From contig JASXTE010000001.1 in the NCBI GenBank assembly GCA_030280995.1, positions 27,190,106-27,254,105 of the forward strand: a stretch of DNA of 64,000 nt, in the 5' to 3' direction. The notes beneath the pieces are model-generated. The model ran no database searches and was not told where the DNA came from. It worked only from the letters and a program-made list of their open reading frames with translations. The number at the start of each line of letters is the position of its first letter. Position 1 is the first letter of the stretch. Both the position numbers and the translations under genes were made by a program. Below, piece after piece: positions 23,748-34,353 of this stretch. Source of the stretch: Hemileia vastatrix. Lineage: Eukaryota > Basidiomycota > Pucciniomycetes > Pucciniales > Zaghouaniaceae.

Positions 23748-23853
23748 CACCCCTTTGTGACATTTTCAACATTTTGACCAGGCATGTTTACATTCTTTTT
23801 TACTTATTTCTTCTACCTCTTAATCTTTTTTCTTGTTATGTTCCAGTTTCATA

Positions 23854-25200
23854 ATGCCTCCCAGACATTCCAAATCTCAAAAGGTAACTCAAAAATCTGC
23901 TTCTTCACAAAAGTCTCCTTGTAAAGCAAGCCCTACACCTGAAAAATCAAAGTCAGGTTCAGGTCAGCTTAAAAAGGATGATTATCTCATCATAATCAAC
24001 TTCCTTAAAATAAAATCAAATTTTGAAGCATGTTTTGGATGTGAAAAGTCCACTTGTATTGGATGTCCACCTTCTTCAAAGGTTAATGGCTACTTATTGA
24101 TGGCCAATTAAGTAAGGAAGAAAATAAGGGGGAGAATCATTATCAATCCTAAACAAATGAAGGTGAGATTTAGGAGTTACCAACCAAATATAAAAAGGCT
24201 CATAATGCTGCAAATGAAACTGGCTTTGGTATTGACAATGATGATTTGGAGATTGGAATTACTACTGTTTCTGAAAAGCTCAATGTCATGTGTCCTTTCT
24301 ATGAGGAAATGGATAATCTTTTTGGCTCCCAAGTTGAAGTAAACCCTTGGTTTCTACACGATACTACTAAGGATATACCCTCTGGATCCAAACCTTCCTA
24401 TAATCCTCCCAACACACCTTTACTTGAAGGATATCAATTTCCACCACTTTCTAACCATAGTTCAGCTTAAGATGATCCCGACTATTAAGCATAACAATTA
24501 TTTCGCAGCAGATCTGAATCCTCAGAGGCCCAAAATTTAAATGTATGTTTACTTTTTGTTTTTTCTTCAATTCTTCGCTGAATTTCTCTTTCATTCTAGT
24601 CTCCTCCTACTCAAACTTAATCTCCATTAAATAATCTCAATTCTGGAAATGTGAATCCCACTTTAGAAGCTGCTTTAGATGAACTTCCTGAAGCCTCTTG
24701 CTCAAGCTCCAAACTAAAGCATCGAGCCTCAACTTCAATGTACTTGAACCATCTATTAAAGCATGGTAATACTGCAACAAGCTCATTTGGCTCCCTTGAG
24801 GATTATTTTTAAAAAAAAGATATAAGTAAGATTCATTTACTATATATCTTAATCATTAACTCATTTATTTATTTATTTCAATTTAATTTTATTAGCAAAA
24901 TCGACTATTGTGAAAAATGCCCTTGACTTTGAGAAGATGAAGTTTGGTCATATGCTAAGGAAAGATCAGCAAGCCTTAGATTTGGAAGAAAAAAATTTGA
25001 GGCAGAGCAGATGGAAAGAGTAAATGACCATCAATTTCAAAGAGAAGACCGTCAATTTCAAAGAGAAATGGCTACTTGTGAATTGGAAAAACAAGAGAGT
25101 TTTAAAAAAAAGATTTCATTATGGAATGTGTAAAAAATGGCCAATCTTATGAGGACATTAGAAAATTACTTGACCTTTCAATTGATAAATTGTTTTTCTA
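23854..25200 (+). pseudogene. Harb-1 ORF1: DNA-binding/coiled-coil accessory protein, broken
   Basis: Starts at the ATG giving MPPRHSKSQK, a basic Ser/Lys-rich N-terminus. It then continues as D-D-Y-L-I-I-I-N-F-L-K with C-F-G-C and C-I-G-C pairs, a pattern found in SANT/Myb-like ORF1 proteins that accompany PIF/Harbinger transposases. The frame is lost after about 24,110 but resumes (24,200-24,470: a G-I-T-T-V-S-E-K-L-N block and a Pro-rich region), and again at about 24,600-24,830. A coiled-coil C-terminus rich in Glu, Gln and Arg lies at about 24,960-25,200. Introns probably separate the later parts. Assignment to ORF1 is by position and composition. Confidence 0.6.
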
Positions 25201-25286
25201 GTTAATTTAATTTTGTTTGATTTCTTTTTGGTAATATTTTCTTATATGCTGACTTATAAAAGATCTTGAATATAGTACGTTATTTT

Positions 25287-25430
25287 TGACAAATTTTTGA
25301 AAATATCATACAATTTTTCTATCTTTACATTCAAGTCAATAAGTTTGCTTATACTTTTATTTTGACAAAAATTTGAAAATATAATAAAAATTTTCTATCT
25401 TTAATTTCAAGTCAATAAGTTTACTTATCT
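25287..25430. repeat. Two tandem ~70-bp repeats in Harb-1
   Basis: Copies at about 25,287-25,350 and 25,360-25,430 share TTTGAAAATAT, TTTTCTATCTTTA and CAAGTCAATAAGTTT in the same order. They lie at the end of ORF1. Confidence 0.7.
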
Positions 25431-25470
25431 AAATACTTCTAAGTCAATTAAATTCAATATCTCTTTTGAA

Positions 25471-25626
25471 AATTTGGCAGTACCTCCCCTTGAATTTTAT
25501 TGAAACAAGGGGTGTGTACCACCAAATTTTTTCAAGTCATCAATTTCACATGTCAGATTTAAAAAATTGGCAATACCCTCCCCTGCATTTTATTGAAGTA
25601 AAGGGTGAAAGTCATCAAAATTTAAT
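25471..25626. repeat. Pair of tandem hairpin repeats between convergent Harb-1 genes
   Basis: Each of two tandem units (25,471-25,533 and 25,566-25,626) is an inverted repeat. The arm AAATTTGGCAGTACC-TCCCC is followed by a loop containing TTTTATTGAA and the complementary arm GGGGTGTGTACC-CCAAATTT. The same double hairpin is kept in the second Harbinger copy at about 41,605-41,755. The pair sits between the convergent ORF1 and dioxygenase genes, so it could act as a bidirectional 3'-end signal. That role is inference. Confidence 0.75.
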
Positions 25627-25905
25627 ATTATTACATAAATTAATTAATATATAAATAAGATATGTCAAATTTACTACTTTTAAAGTAATGACAATTCCTC
25701 ATGCCAAAATGCAGATCAAGTCTAGAAACTAGGTTTGGGACTTTCCACAGGTATAGGCTAGAGGAACCCCATGAAACAAATTAATGTTATCATGATTACC
25801 TTTTATAAAACACATGGTTGTTGGCCCATTACTTTAATTTCATAAATTGAAATATCATATTTATTTATTAAAAATTTATGGAAGAATATTAAATATTTGG
25901 TGACT

Positions 25906-27092
25906 CTACAAATCCCCATAATTTTTAGATCTACCTAAGGAATTTATAAATTTATTACCTTTTTCTTCTTTTTTTAATTTTTTTATGTGTTGGATTAACT
26001 TTTGACTGATCTGGAAGGAGCAAGCGAAATGCGTGAAGTATTGACAAGATTCCAAACCTGGAGGAGCCTTTGTGGTTTGGTGATTATTGTAAGAAGAATT
26101 CCAGACTGTTTCAATGATTCCATTTCCTAATCCAAAATCAATTATACTTCTATGATCCAGGAAATATAATCCATGTCCTTTAATTTTTGCAGGTGACAGA
26201 ATAGGTTGTCCAGTGATAGGATTAATATATGTGAAAATTCCATAAGTGAGGTAATTGGCATCATTTGAGTTGGTGTGAATTCGGTTATGAAATCCAGAAT
26301 GAGTGATTATAACATTTGAAAACATTAGATAATCACTACTAATATCTTCCCATTCAGAGTCGCACCAATTTGTTATTCCAAGTCTCGTAGCAACTTCATG
26401 ATTTGTTTCAAAAGCTTTATTACAGAGTTTTTTAAGTCAAAGAGCAAGAAATGAATTAAATGAAGGTAAAGTATTCCATTTTTGAAAATCATTATCTAAT
26501 TCAGCTTTAGATAAAGATCTGAGTAAAGAATATATGCCTATATAATTAAATTCAGTAAAATGATATTAAAAAATCCAGAAAAAATTTTAAACATACCAAG
26601 AGAAAAACCTTTATCAAATCCTGGTCACCATCCAATACCAATCATTATTCCACCCAAAAAATTCTTATTTCTTAAAGGTAAGCGAACCAAAGCCATTTGA
26701 TAGAGTGTTATGATGAGATCGCAGAGTTGATTAAATGATTCATCTTTTAAACCATTAAAAGAATGTTTTTTGTAAATAAATTGAGGTTTGAAAGTATTAT
26801 TAATAACAGCTTTAACTTCATCACCTCCAGTTTCAGTTAAATAATGTATATTTTCAGGTAACGTTTTTGGATATTGTTTTTTTTTTCAAATTTAGTTTTA
26901 TAGTACTTGATTTTTGAAATAGGGCCAAATATTTGATCCAAGTGAATTTTTTTTTAAGTTTCTTTTATTTCAATACTGTTCATTTTTTGTCAATGTTTTA
27001 GATGATGATTGAAAAGAAGTTGAATTTGAAGATGATAATGAAGTTAAAGAAGATGAGAGTGAGGTAAGTGGTGAATCTGAAGTTAAAGACAT
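25906..27092 (-). pseudogene. Tet-like 2OG-Fe(II) dioxygenase gene inside Harb-1, broken
   Basis: Minus-strand gene from an ATG at 27,092 (MSLTSDSP, Ser-rich) to a stop at 25,906. The core resembles the Tet/JBP-like 2OG-Fe(II) oxygenase domain that is highly expanded in rust fungi: G-P-I-S-K-I-K-Y-Y; G-I-G-W-stop-P-G-F-D-K-G; a 59-nt intron at 26,538-26,596; W-C-D-S-E-W; then T-H-S-G-F-H-N-R-I-H-T-N, L-T-Y-G-I-F-T-Y-I-N-P, KGHGLYF, IDFG and GIIETVW. Proteins of this fold oxidise methylated bases using Fe(II) and 2-oxoglutarate. Damage: in-frame TGA codons near 26,625 and 26,432, both where Trp or Arg is expected, and a 1-nt shift in an A-run near 26,880. The HxD iron motif may read H-T-N. The family call is fairly secure; activity is excluded in this copy. 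Confidence 0.75.
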
Positions 27093-27309
27093 GTATTTTT
27101 CTACTTTTGGGTGTTGTTACTTTTCAAACACCCAAAATTATACATTAAAAAAAACTCACTTAATTTAAATTAAAAAAATAAAAATCCTCAAAAGACTAAT
27201 AAGAATTTTTTTCTTTCACTTGAACTTGATGAATATTTTTCTCTAAAATTAAAAAAATCAAAAAAAAATCAAAAAAAAAAATTCAAAAAACTGTGAAATT
27301 TTTTTTATC

Positions 27310-28100
27310 ACTTCCCCATTCCCCTAAATTCCCCGCTCCAAACCCCTTTCCCACCTCCCCAAAACCCTTTTACAAACCCCCCTCCAACCTATTCACATCC
27401 CCTTTTAAACCCCTCCAAACCCCCTTCCAAACCCGCCTTCAATCTGCCCCAAACCCCCTCTGAACCCCCCTCCAAATCCCCTCCAAATCCCCTCCAAATC
27501 CCCTCTAAATCCCCTTCCAAACCCTCCTCCAAACCCCCCTTCAATCCCCCCCAAACCCCCCTTCAATCCACCTCTATTTCCCCCCTAACCCCCCCTAACC
27601 TCCCCCTACCCCCCCTCCAAACCCCCTCCAAACCCCCCCAATCCCACCCTCAATGTTCCTTAACAATTTGTTAGCAAATCATTAAGATAACGAACAATTG
27701 CTAACAATGGTTTGTTAACTTAACGAATTGATAGCAAATCGTTAAGGAACATTGAGGGGGGGGTAGCGGGGTTTGGAGGGGGGGATTGGGGGGGATAGGA
27801 GGGGGGGTTAGGAACGGATTGAAGGGGGGTTGAGGGGGTGATTGGGAGAGTTTGGTGGGGGGTTTGGAGTGGATTTGGAGGGGGGATTCAGGGGATTTGG
27901 AGGGGGGTTGGAGAGGAATGAGGGGAGGAAATAATGACACCAACAAGAGGGAGAAAGGGAGAGATGAGACCAAAGATGGAGAAAAGGGAGGTTAGAGTGA
28001 GCCAAGGAGGGGGGAATAAGGCAGCCAAAGGAGGGAAAAGGGGGATGTATCCATTCCAAGAAGAGGGTAAAGGTGGGAAAAAGCCCAGGCCAAGGGGGGA
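27310..28100. repeat. Large foldback: C-rich arm, hairpin centre, G-rich arm
   Basis: From about 27,310 to 27,650 the plus strand is C-rich (variants of CCCCTCCAAACC). From 27,756 to about 28,050 it is G-rich (variants of GGGGTTTGGAGG). Between them is an inverted repeat: CTCAATGTTCCTTAAC (27,649-27,664) pairs with GTTAAGGAACATTGAG (27,741-27,756), and TTTGTTAGCAAAT pairs with ATAGCAAATCG. The whole is an imperfect palindrome of several hundred bp, absent from the second Harbinger copy, so it is a later insertion. The G-runs could form quadruplexes. Proline-rich open frames here are compositional. Confidence 0.8.
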
Positions 28101-28564
28101 TAAAGAATAAGATAAATGAGAGAAAAGAGGGAGAGAGAGAGAGAGAGAAAAAAAAGGTTAATTTTACCTATAAATTTTAAAAAAACCACTTACAAAAAAA
28201 ACAAAAACAAAAACCAAAACCAAAAAAACCAAAAAAAAAAATAGCAAAAAATTAAGTAAAAAAGATAAAATGACTTACCTGGAGAGATGAGTTGAGAAAA
28301 AAAAATATAAGTGAGATTGTTTGAGTGATGTAGGAAGAGAGGAGAAAACGGATATGAGTGCAGAAAAAAAAGAGAGTGACTGAAAAAATATGCGTATGCT
28401 GAAAATATGTGATTTCATGTTGAGTTGATGAAAGAAACACAGAGAGATAAAAAAAATAAGACTTTAACAGCAAATTCAAAAACCAAAAAAATATGCAAAA
28501 AATTTTACCATTCTCAGTGAATAGCACATGCGAATAGATCATTTGAAGAGAATGAAAAAAAAAA

Positions 28565-29782
28565 TTAAAATTGCATTGAAAAGTGTTGGAGTGTTATTGG
28601 AAGAATTTTTGCCCTTATACTAATTGATTGAGAAATAAAAGTGTTGGATATAGTCGGAGGTGAATCAACTTGTTCATCTTCATACAGCTCTAACCATTGA
28701 TCTTTGAAGTCAGCAAGTAGGTTATGAAGTATAGTACAACACAGAATCCAGTTGATCACCACCTCCATTTCAGATTTATTTCTAAGAGGACTTCTTAACT
28801 CCCTTAAACTAGAAAAACTGCCTTTCAAGATTCCAATAGAATGTTCAATACGGACTCTTGACTTTTCCAAATGATTGTTGAACTTGGAATTTTGATTGTC
28901 TTCTGAAGCTGCTCCCCAAAAAGCAGGAAGTACATACTTTCCATTCACATAAGCAGAATCTGCAAGAAGATACTGATCTTCATCAAAGAATTTTTAAGTT
29001 TCATTTGAAATTTGCATTCTTTGGAAGACGTAGGAGTCATGACATGAGCCAGGATAGCGGGCAAAGAATGATATAAATTGTTTGTTTACATCACATATAA
29101 GCTGAATGGAAATTGAATATCTATAAAGAAGATATATTTGTTTGTGTTAGTTTCAAAGAGAATGAAAGGAGTTAAAAATAATCTACCTCTTTTTACAGTC
29201 AAAGTAATTGTTTCCACCTTGAGCAGGTTTCTGGCTCAAAGGAATAGTAGTACCATCAACAAAGCCAATAAATACATCCTGGGAAGCCCTCTGCTTTCAT
29301 AACCTGAGATGATTCAAGTTGCTCTTCTTTTTTTGGACAGGTGAGAAGTTGAGATTCCAAGGAGTTGATGGCAATGATACACCGTTTGGTATAAGTGTTA
29401 ACTGAAACATACCCTAAATCAAAGACATTTTCTAAACATTTCAAAGCAGCTCCATTACCATTTGAACCCAAAAGACATAGTGTGATGCCAATTGAATTGA
29501 AGGATGTCATTGTTCTTTTTAAGAATTATTGTGAAATATGGGATGATCCTGAATAAGCTCAAGAAATTTAAGGAAACATTCCTGAGAAGTCCTGAACAGC
29601 TGTCTAAAACTGGGTGTAGGTAGGTTAAGAAGTGTTTGGATGGTGTACTTGGGGGTATGAAGTACTTGAGGCTTTCTGGAAAGAAGGTAACGTTTTGTGG
29701 TCATTTTTGATAAAAAGACAAAATTTTCTTCTAGATCAGAATCAGAATCAGAATCAGAGTCCAAGAGAAGTTCAAGAGCCAT
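28565..29782 (-). pseudogene. Harb-1 DDE transposase (HARBI1/DDE_4-like), broken
   Basis: It begins at an ATG giving MALELLLDSDSDSD, an acidic N-terminus. The catalytic fold follows in order: V-D-G-T-T-I-P-L-S (first Asp, about 29,250), a 66-nt intron at 29,121-29,186, FFARYPGSCHDS, LADSAYVNGK (second Asp, about 28,960), then RVRIEHSIGILK (Glu, about 28,850) and a C-terminal LHNLL. Cut-and-paste transposases of the PIF/Harbinger superfamily have this D-D-E order. Damage includes a 1-nt shift just before the first Asp (about 29,267) and a TAA near 28,995. All three catalytic residues remain, so decay is moderate. Confidence 0.88.
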
Positions 29783-30128
29783 GAAAGTCATTGCTTTATT
29801 TAATTTATCACGATTTGAAAGTGAGGAAGGCGTAACTCTTATATGATATGATATGAAGATGTAAATGATGTACTATGTTTTGAGTTATGAAGTGTTATGC
29901 TGCGGAGTGCTGCGTATGAATCGGATGATGCTGACAAATCAGTGAAATGGGACTTGATGGTGAAATCAGCACTTTTGGTTGAGAAAGTGCAGATTTGAGT
30001 GAAATAAGTGACTTTTTTCACTTTTGAAATGCACCAGTATTGGGGCTAGTGTGTTTTGGAAATCCACACTTAGATAAGTGCGGATTTGGTCAAATTTAAG
30101 TGTGGATTTGCCAGAACTGACACCCCCT

Positions 30129-30321
30129 ATTGACTAGCACATTTACAGTACAGTCAAACCATTATACCCTGAGATGAAAACAAACTTTTTTTTAGAATTA
30201 TGATTTTCCTTTTTTTTCTTGCACATTATAACACACTTTCTTGATAAATTCATGACACCTTAATTCTGAGTTGAACATAATTGGTTTTATTCTATAAAAA
30301 TTGTTTAATTTTGTGTTATTT
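30129..30321. other. Short gene-free spacer between Harb-1 and copia-2
   Basis: AT-rich, nothing recognised. Confidence 0.5.
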
Positions 30322-30790
30322 TGTTAGATGTCCTAGTTCCTTATTATTATCATTTCATTATGACTTATCTCTTTAGTGCACAGGCCCTAGCAATATTAAA
30401 AGCCATCTTTTGAGTATATTTATACTGTTTCCACCTTGCAGTTGTTTCCCTAGTGACCTGATACTATTTATAGGTGAGTCCTCTCCTCTTATTCAATTCA
30501 GTTTTATATTATCTATAACCTTTATACTTACTCTTCTCTTTGTGGTTATGTGCATACCATAGGTTGGTGGAACATCTCAAGATTTGAGGCTTGGGATACT
30601 AATCTCAAGACTTTGTTATATTATTAAAGTTGTAGATAATCACTTTTTTACTTGACTACTATGAAATATACTCCACTCATGAAAGTGGCCCAATACTATT
30701 TCTAGATTGGTTGTGCTGATCAATAGTTAATGCTTGGGATACTAATCCCAAGACTGTGTTATATTATTAAGGTCATAGCCTTTATAGATT
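30322..30790 (+). repeat. copia-2 5' LTR
   Basis: Starts TGTTAGATGTCC and ends CTTTATAGATT, followed by ATGGGCTCAGG as a possible primer-binding site. It matches 35,423-35,890 along its length. The phrase GGGATACTAAT-CCAAGACT occurs twice within each copy. Confidence 0.85.
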
Positions 30791-30833
30791 ATGGGCTCAG
30801 GAAACAACTGCTAATTCAAGACTTATATACATC

Positions 30834-31672
30834 ATGCAATCCATTTCTACCTCTACCATAAACACAAAAATCCCTTTTTTGAGTATAGACAACTACGCAA
30901 TATGGGCTTTACATATGAAAAGTCTTTTAAAAAAAGACAGTTTATATAAGAGTGTGGTTAAAATGAACCAAAATTTTCTCTCTCTAACTCCCCTGAGGAC
31001 AATTCTTGCATTGATAAAGCCTTTGAAATTTTGACACAATACCTCAATAACTTCAATCTTTGATTACTTTTTAACAGTAATACTGAGAAAAATACGCACA
31101 TTTTGTGGTTCAAACTTCACAATTACTACCTGTCTAAATGCAGTTCCAACTAAATGAGAGTCTTCTATTATTTTATAAATCTTTCCCTCAGTGGTTCAAT
31201 TAATAATTACCTTGAAACCACTGAAAACAATGAGGAAGAGCTTCCTTCTGTTGTAATTAAATTGGAAGAGGACCTCCTTGCCACATTCTTTCTCAACCAA
31301 TTACACCATGAATTCTTAAATTCTCAAGGATGTGATGATACATAACTTCTCAGTAGGTCAAGAAGCTATTACCATCAAAGATGTGACCCAGGCTTGATTG
31401 AATTTCAAAAGAGAAAACCCAATTTCTCCAACTTAAAAATCACTGAAGGAGAATAAGCACCAGAAATTGATTGAGATTTTCACAAATGTTACTCATAATC
31501 TTAAAGCAAGACATTCACAAGACCAGTTTATTCAGCTTCATCCTCACTTATGCACTAAAAGATTACAAAAAACTGAACTCAAAAATCAGTCTGATAAAAA
31601 AGACAATAGAGCTACAGTAGCTTATGAATGTGCTATTTCATTATCTCTACCTAACCATTTTATAATGGCATA
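30834..31672 (+). pseudogene. copia-2 Gag remnant
   Basis: Starts MQSISTSTINTK, followed by F-L-S-I-D-N-Y-A-I-W-A-L-H-M-K-S-L-L, the N-terminal Gag pattern of copia elements (Y..W...M..LL). It continues in broken frames to about 31,672, just before the protease. Confidence 0.75.
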
Positions 31673-31673
31673 A

Positions 31674-31925
31674 ATGATATTTCAGGGACCCACTGATATC
31701 CTGTTGGATAGTGGTGCATCCCACCACATTTTCTGCACTCAAAATCTTTTAATAAATTTTAAGACGTTCAAATCTCCTATCACAATTGGGAATGGTAAAG
31801 TAATCTATTTTTCAGGTCATGGTACTGTTGCTCTTATCTCAAAGAATTCTCTTATTCATCTTGAAGATTTCCTTTATTTACCAGATCCGCATCTCTATCT
31901 GTTGAGCTTAGTTAGAGTTCTCTGA
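31674..31925 (+). pseudogene. copia-2 aspartic protease
   Basis: The active site L-L-D-S-G-A-S-H-H-I is intact and followed by IGNGK and a V-x-H-L-x-D-F-L-Y-L-P segment typical of copia proteases. This piece is open but isolated between stops. Confidence 0.88.
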
Positions 31926-31943
31926 GATGGTGGAAATCTATTT

Positions 31944-32805
31944 TTGAGCAAAAATTCTAAGACTTTCACCATTTCCAAAAATAAAGATTCAATCCTTTTT
32001 GGTTATATTAAAAACAACTTACTTTATGCTAATATTGAAGTACCTGTTCCTGATCAAGAAAACTCCACCACTGAATTATATTGCACTTGGCACAATCAAA
32101 TGGGTCATTTGAACATTTTGTGCCTATTAAATATGAGGAGTAAGGGACCTCCAAACTTTACTGGCTTTCCCCCCATTTCACCATGCATTAGCTGTTTTAA
32201 TACAAAAATTTGCCATTCTCCTTTTTCTGGCTCACTTCCACAGGAAACTTGTCTACTTGAATTCATCCATTCAGATCTCAGTGGAAAAATATTTCCTCAA
32301 TCATTAGGAGGTGGCTAATATTATTTTCAATTGACTGATGCTTTAACTTCTTATCAGTTTATATTTATTTTTAAGAAAATCAAAAACTTTCATTATTTTT
32401 AAAAAATTTTAAAAGTTGGTTGAAAATATATTTTCTTTCAAAATTGTAAATTTTGTCAATGATGGTGGTGGAGAATTTTTAAATAATGTATTTAAAGATT
32501 TTATCACCACTGAGGAAATTGAAACTCACATTACATCACCCTACACTCCACAGAAAAATCTTATTGCTGAGAAGGGAAATAGGACAACTACTGAAAGAGC
32601 TAAAGTCCTTTTATTTCATAATAAACTTCCTAGAAAGTTTTGGGGTAAAGCCATTAACACTGCAGTTTATTTACACACAATATCACCTAACTCTTCTCAA
32701 TATATAAAAACCCCATACAAGTTACTCCTCAATCATTCACCTAAAATTAATCATCTTCAAAAAATTGGTTGTCCCCCTTATTCTTACACTCTAAAACAGT
32801 TTTGA
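31944..32805 (+). pseudogene. copia-2 integrase
   Basis: The pre-integrase zinc region has W-H-N-Q-M-G-H and C-I-S-C. The core has EFIHSDLSGK (first Asp), then V-N-D-G-G-G-E-F (second Asp), then TSPYTPQKN, with the third acidic residue in I-A-E-K-G-N-R. A stop and a frameshift near 32,318-32,416 break it. Confidence 0.88.
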
Positions 32806-33341
32806 GGTGATACATTTGAAGCTAATTTATCATTAAACATTTTATTAGAATATGATGATAAATTATCTTTTTATCAACTTTACAACCCTCATACTAATAA
32901 AATCTAAAATTCTCACAATGTGATCTTTGATGAGTCTTCATTCCCTTATAACAAAATCAATCAATGACCACATGAAAGTTTCCAAATCAAAATTTCCTAT
33001 CTTTATCCATCAGAGAAGGGGGGTTTTACTACAGAAAAATTATTATCTGAAGTTTCTTCAATTTCTTTAGAACAAGAACCAACCTGGGAACAGCCAGAGG
33101 AAATAACTTCCTCAGAACAAAAACCTGGAGAACACTCAGAATTACCTGAATCTGAAAAAATAGATTAAAAAGGTTAGAATACCAGTAAAAAACAAATTTT
33201 CTTACATTTTAGACACTGAAAGTGCTCCAAAAAACCATTCATCTGAGATTTCAACATTCAAAATCCTTAATTTAAAAAGAAATTGACCTCACCAAGATGA
33301 GGGAAACATGGCATTTGGGAGATTAGCCATTCACCACACAA

Positions 33342-33582
33342 TATGGGGGGCGGATTTGCTAGCGAGTCCGCAACCTTGGACCCAAACTCACCACAGATTG
33401 AACACACATTGAGCTATTGATAGAGGAACCATATGATCAGGAATGAACACCACTCAGAAGAAAAGTTTTAGGTGGGTGTTCAAGTAGAGTTCATTTTGGG
33501 TTCAGTATAAGTTTAGTCTGAGTTCCATCTGAGTTCCATCTCAGTTCAGGTTGAGGACTTGCTAGCAATTCCACCCCCTATA
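33342..33582. mobile_element. MITE (~241 bp) inserted in copia-2
   Basis: Inverted ends of about 34 nt: the left end begins TATGGGGGGCGGATTTGCTA and the right end, reverse-complemented, begins TATAGGGGGTGGAATTGCTA. Both continue GC-AGTCC-CAACC. It sits between the integrase and RT of copia-2. No coding capacity. A related end is seen at about 8,430-8,449. Confidence 0.8.
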
Positions 33583-33596
33583 TTGCGTAGTGATTA

Positions 33597-34310
33597 GTGT
33601 ACCTATTTCAAAGAATTAAAACACTACTATTAATGGGACTAATTTTGACAAATGGACTATATAAATTGACACTGAGTTGGATAAAATGTCTAGAATTGTT
33701 TTTTGGAATATTATGGAAAAACATAAATGTGCTCATCTTATTAGAGCTACTTGCGTCTTCACAGTTAAAGAGGCTCCAACAGGTGAAATCTCAAAATTTA
33801 AAGCTTGTTTGTGTGAAAAATGTTTCTCTCAGGTACCTGGCATTGACTACACAGAAACATATTCACCAACTGGTGGCCTCACTACCCTATGTATACTCTA
33901 ATCCATCTGTGCTGTAAATAATCTCAAGCTCCATCAAATAGATGTAAAAGGGGCTTTCCTCAATGGAAATTTAGATGAAGAGCTTTATATAAAACTTTTT
34001 TCTTGTGTAAGTGCTCCAAAAAACATCAAGAATCCTGTCATTTGTCTTTAAAAATCACTTTATGGTTTGAAACAATCACCTCATTTCTGGTATAGATAAA
34101 TCCAGGAGTTTTTCAATTCAATAGAGTTCTTTCTATTTCTTGCTGATCTATGTCTATTCATTTCAAAGAGAAATGAAGACTCTGTCTTTTTATTTATCCA
34201 TATATATGATCTTGCAATATTTGATAGCTTAATAAAATTTCCTAATTTTCAAAGAACAAATCTCAGAAAAATTTTCCATGATAGACCTGAACAAGGAAAA
34301 TTATCTTCTT
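33597..34310 (+). pseudogene. copia-2 reverse transcriptase
   Basis: Blocks visible: F-W-N-I-M-E, C-V-F-T-V-K-E-A-P-T-G-E, K-F-K-A-C-L, PGIDYTETYSPTGG, then I-D-V-K-G-A-F-L-N-G-N-L, KSLYGLKQSPHFWY. The polymerase aspartates are no longer clear. Several stops interrupt it. Confidence 0.85.
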
Positions 34311-34353
34311 GGTATTAATATTATCCATGACAGTGATAAGAAACACTTATATT

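Larger units (their letters stand above)
22321..30128. mobile_element. PIF/Harbinger-like DNA transposon carrying a Tet-like dioxygenase (Harb-1)
   Basis: The terminal inverted repeats start AGGGGGTGTCAG (22,321) and end CTGACACCCCCT (30,128). Both ends contain subterminal copies of an AAATC-GCACTTA motif. A direct ATT flanks both sides (22,318-22,320; 30,129-30,131), although TTA/TAA-type duplications are typical of the superfamily. Inside are an ORF1 with SANT-type and coiled-coil character (plus strand), a Tet-like 2OG dioxygenase (minus) and a DDE transposase (minus), all broken. A solo gypsy-1 LTR and a C/G-rich foldback were inserted later. A second, deleted copy at 41,044-44,224 shares the ends and remnants of all three genes. 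Confidence 0.85.

Noticed and set aside
27701..28189. Pro/Ser/Leu-rich frames on the minus strand
   Set aside because: They are readings of the G-rich arm of the foldback; several frames are open at once for compositional reasons.
22318..30131. A TTA/TAA target duplication for Harb-1
   Set aside because: The flanks read TTA on the left and TAT on the right when the end is set at the G run; only ATT fits when the terminal A is included, and Harb-2 does not confirm it. Left as uncertain.
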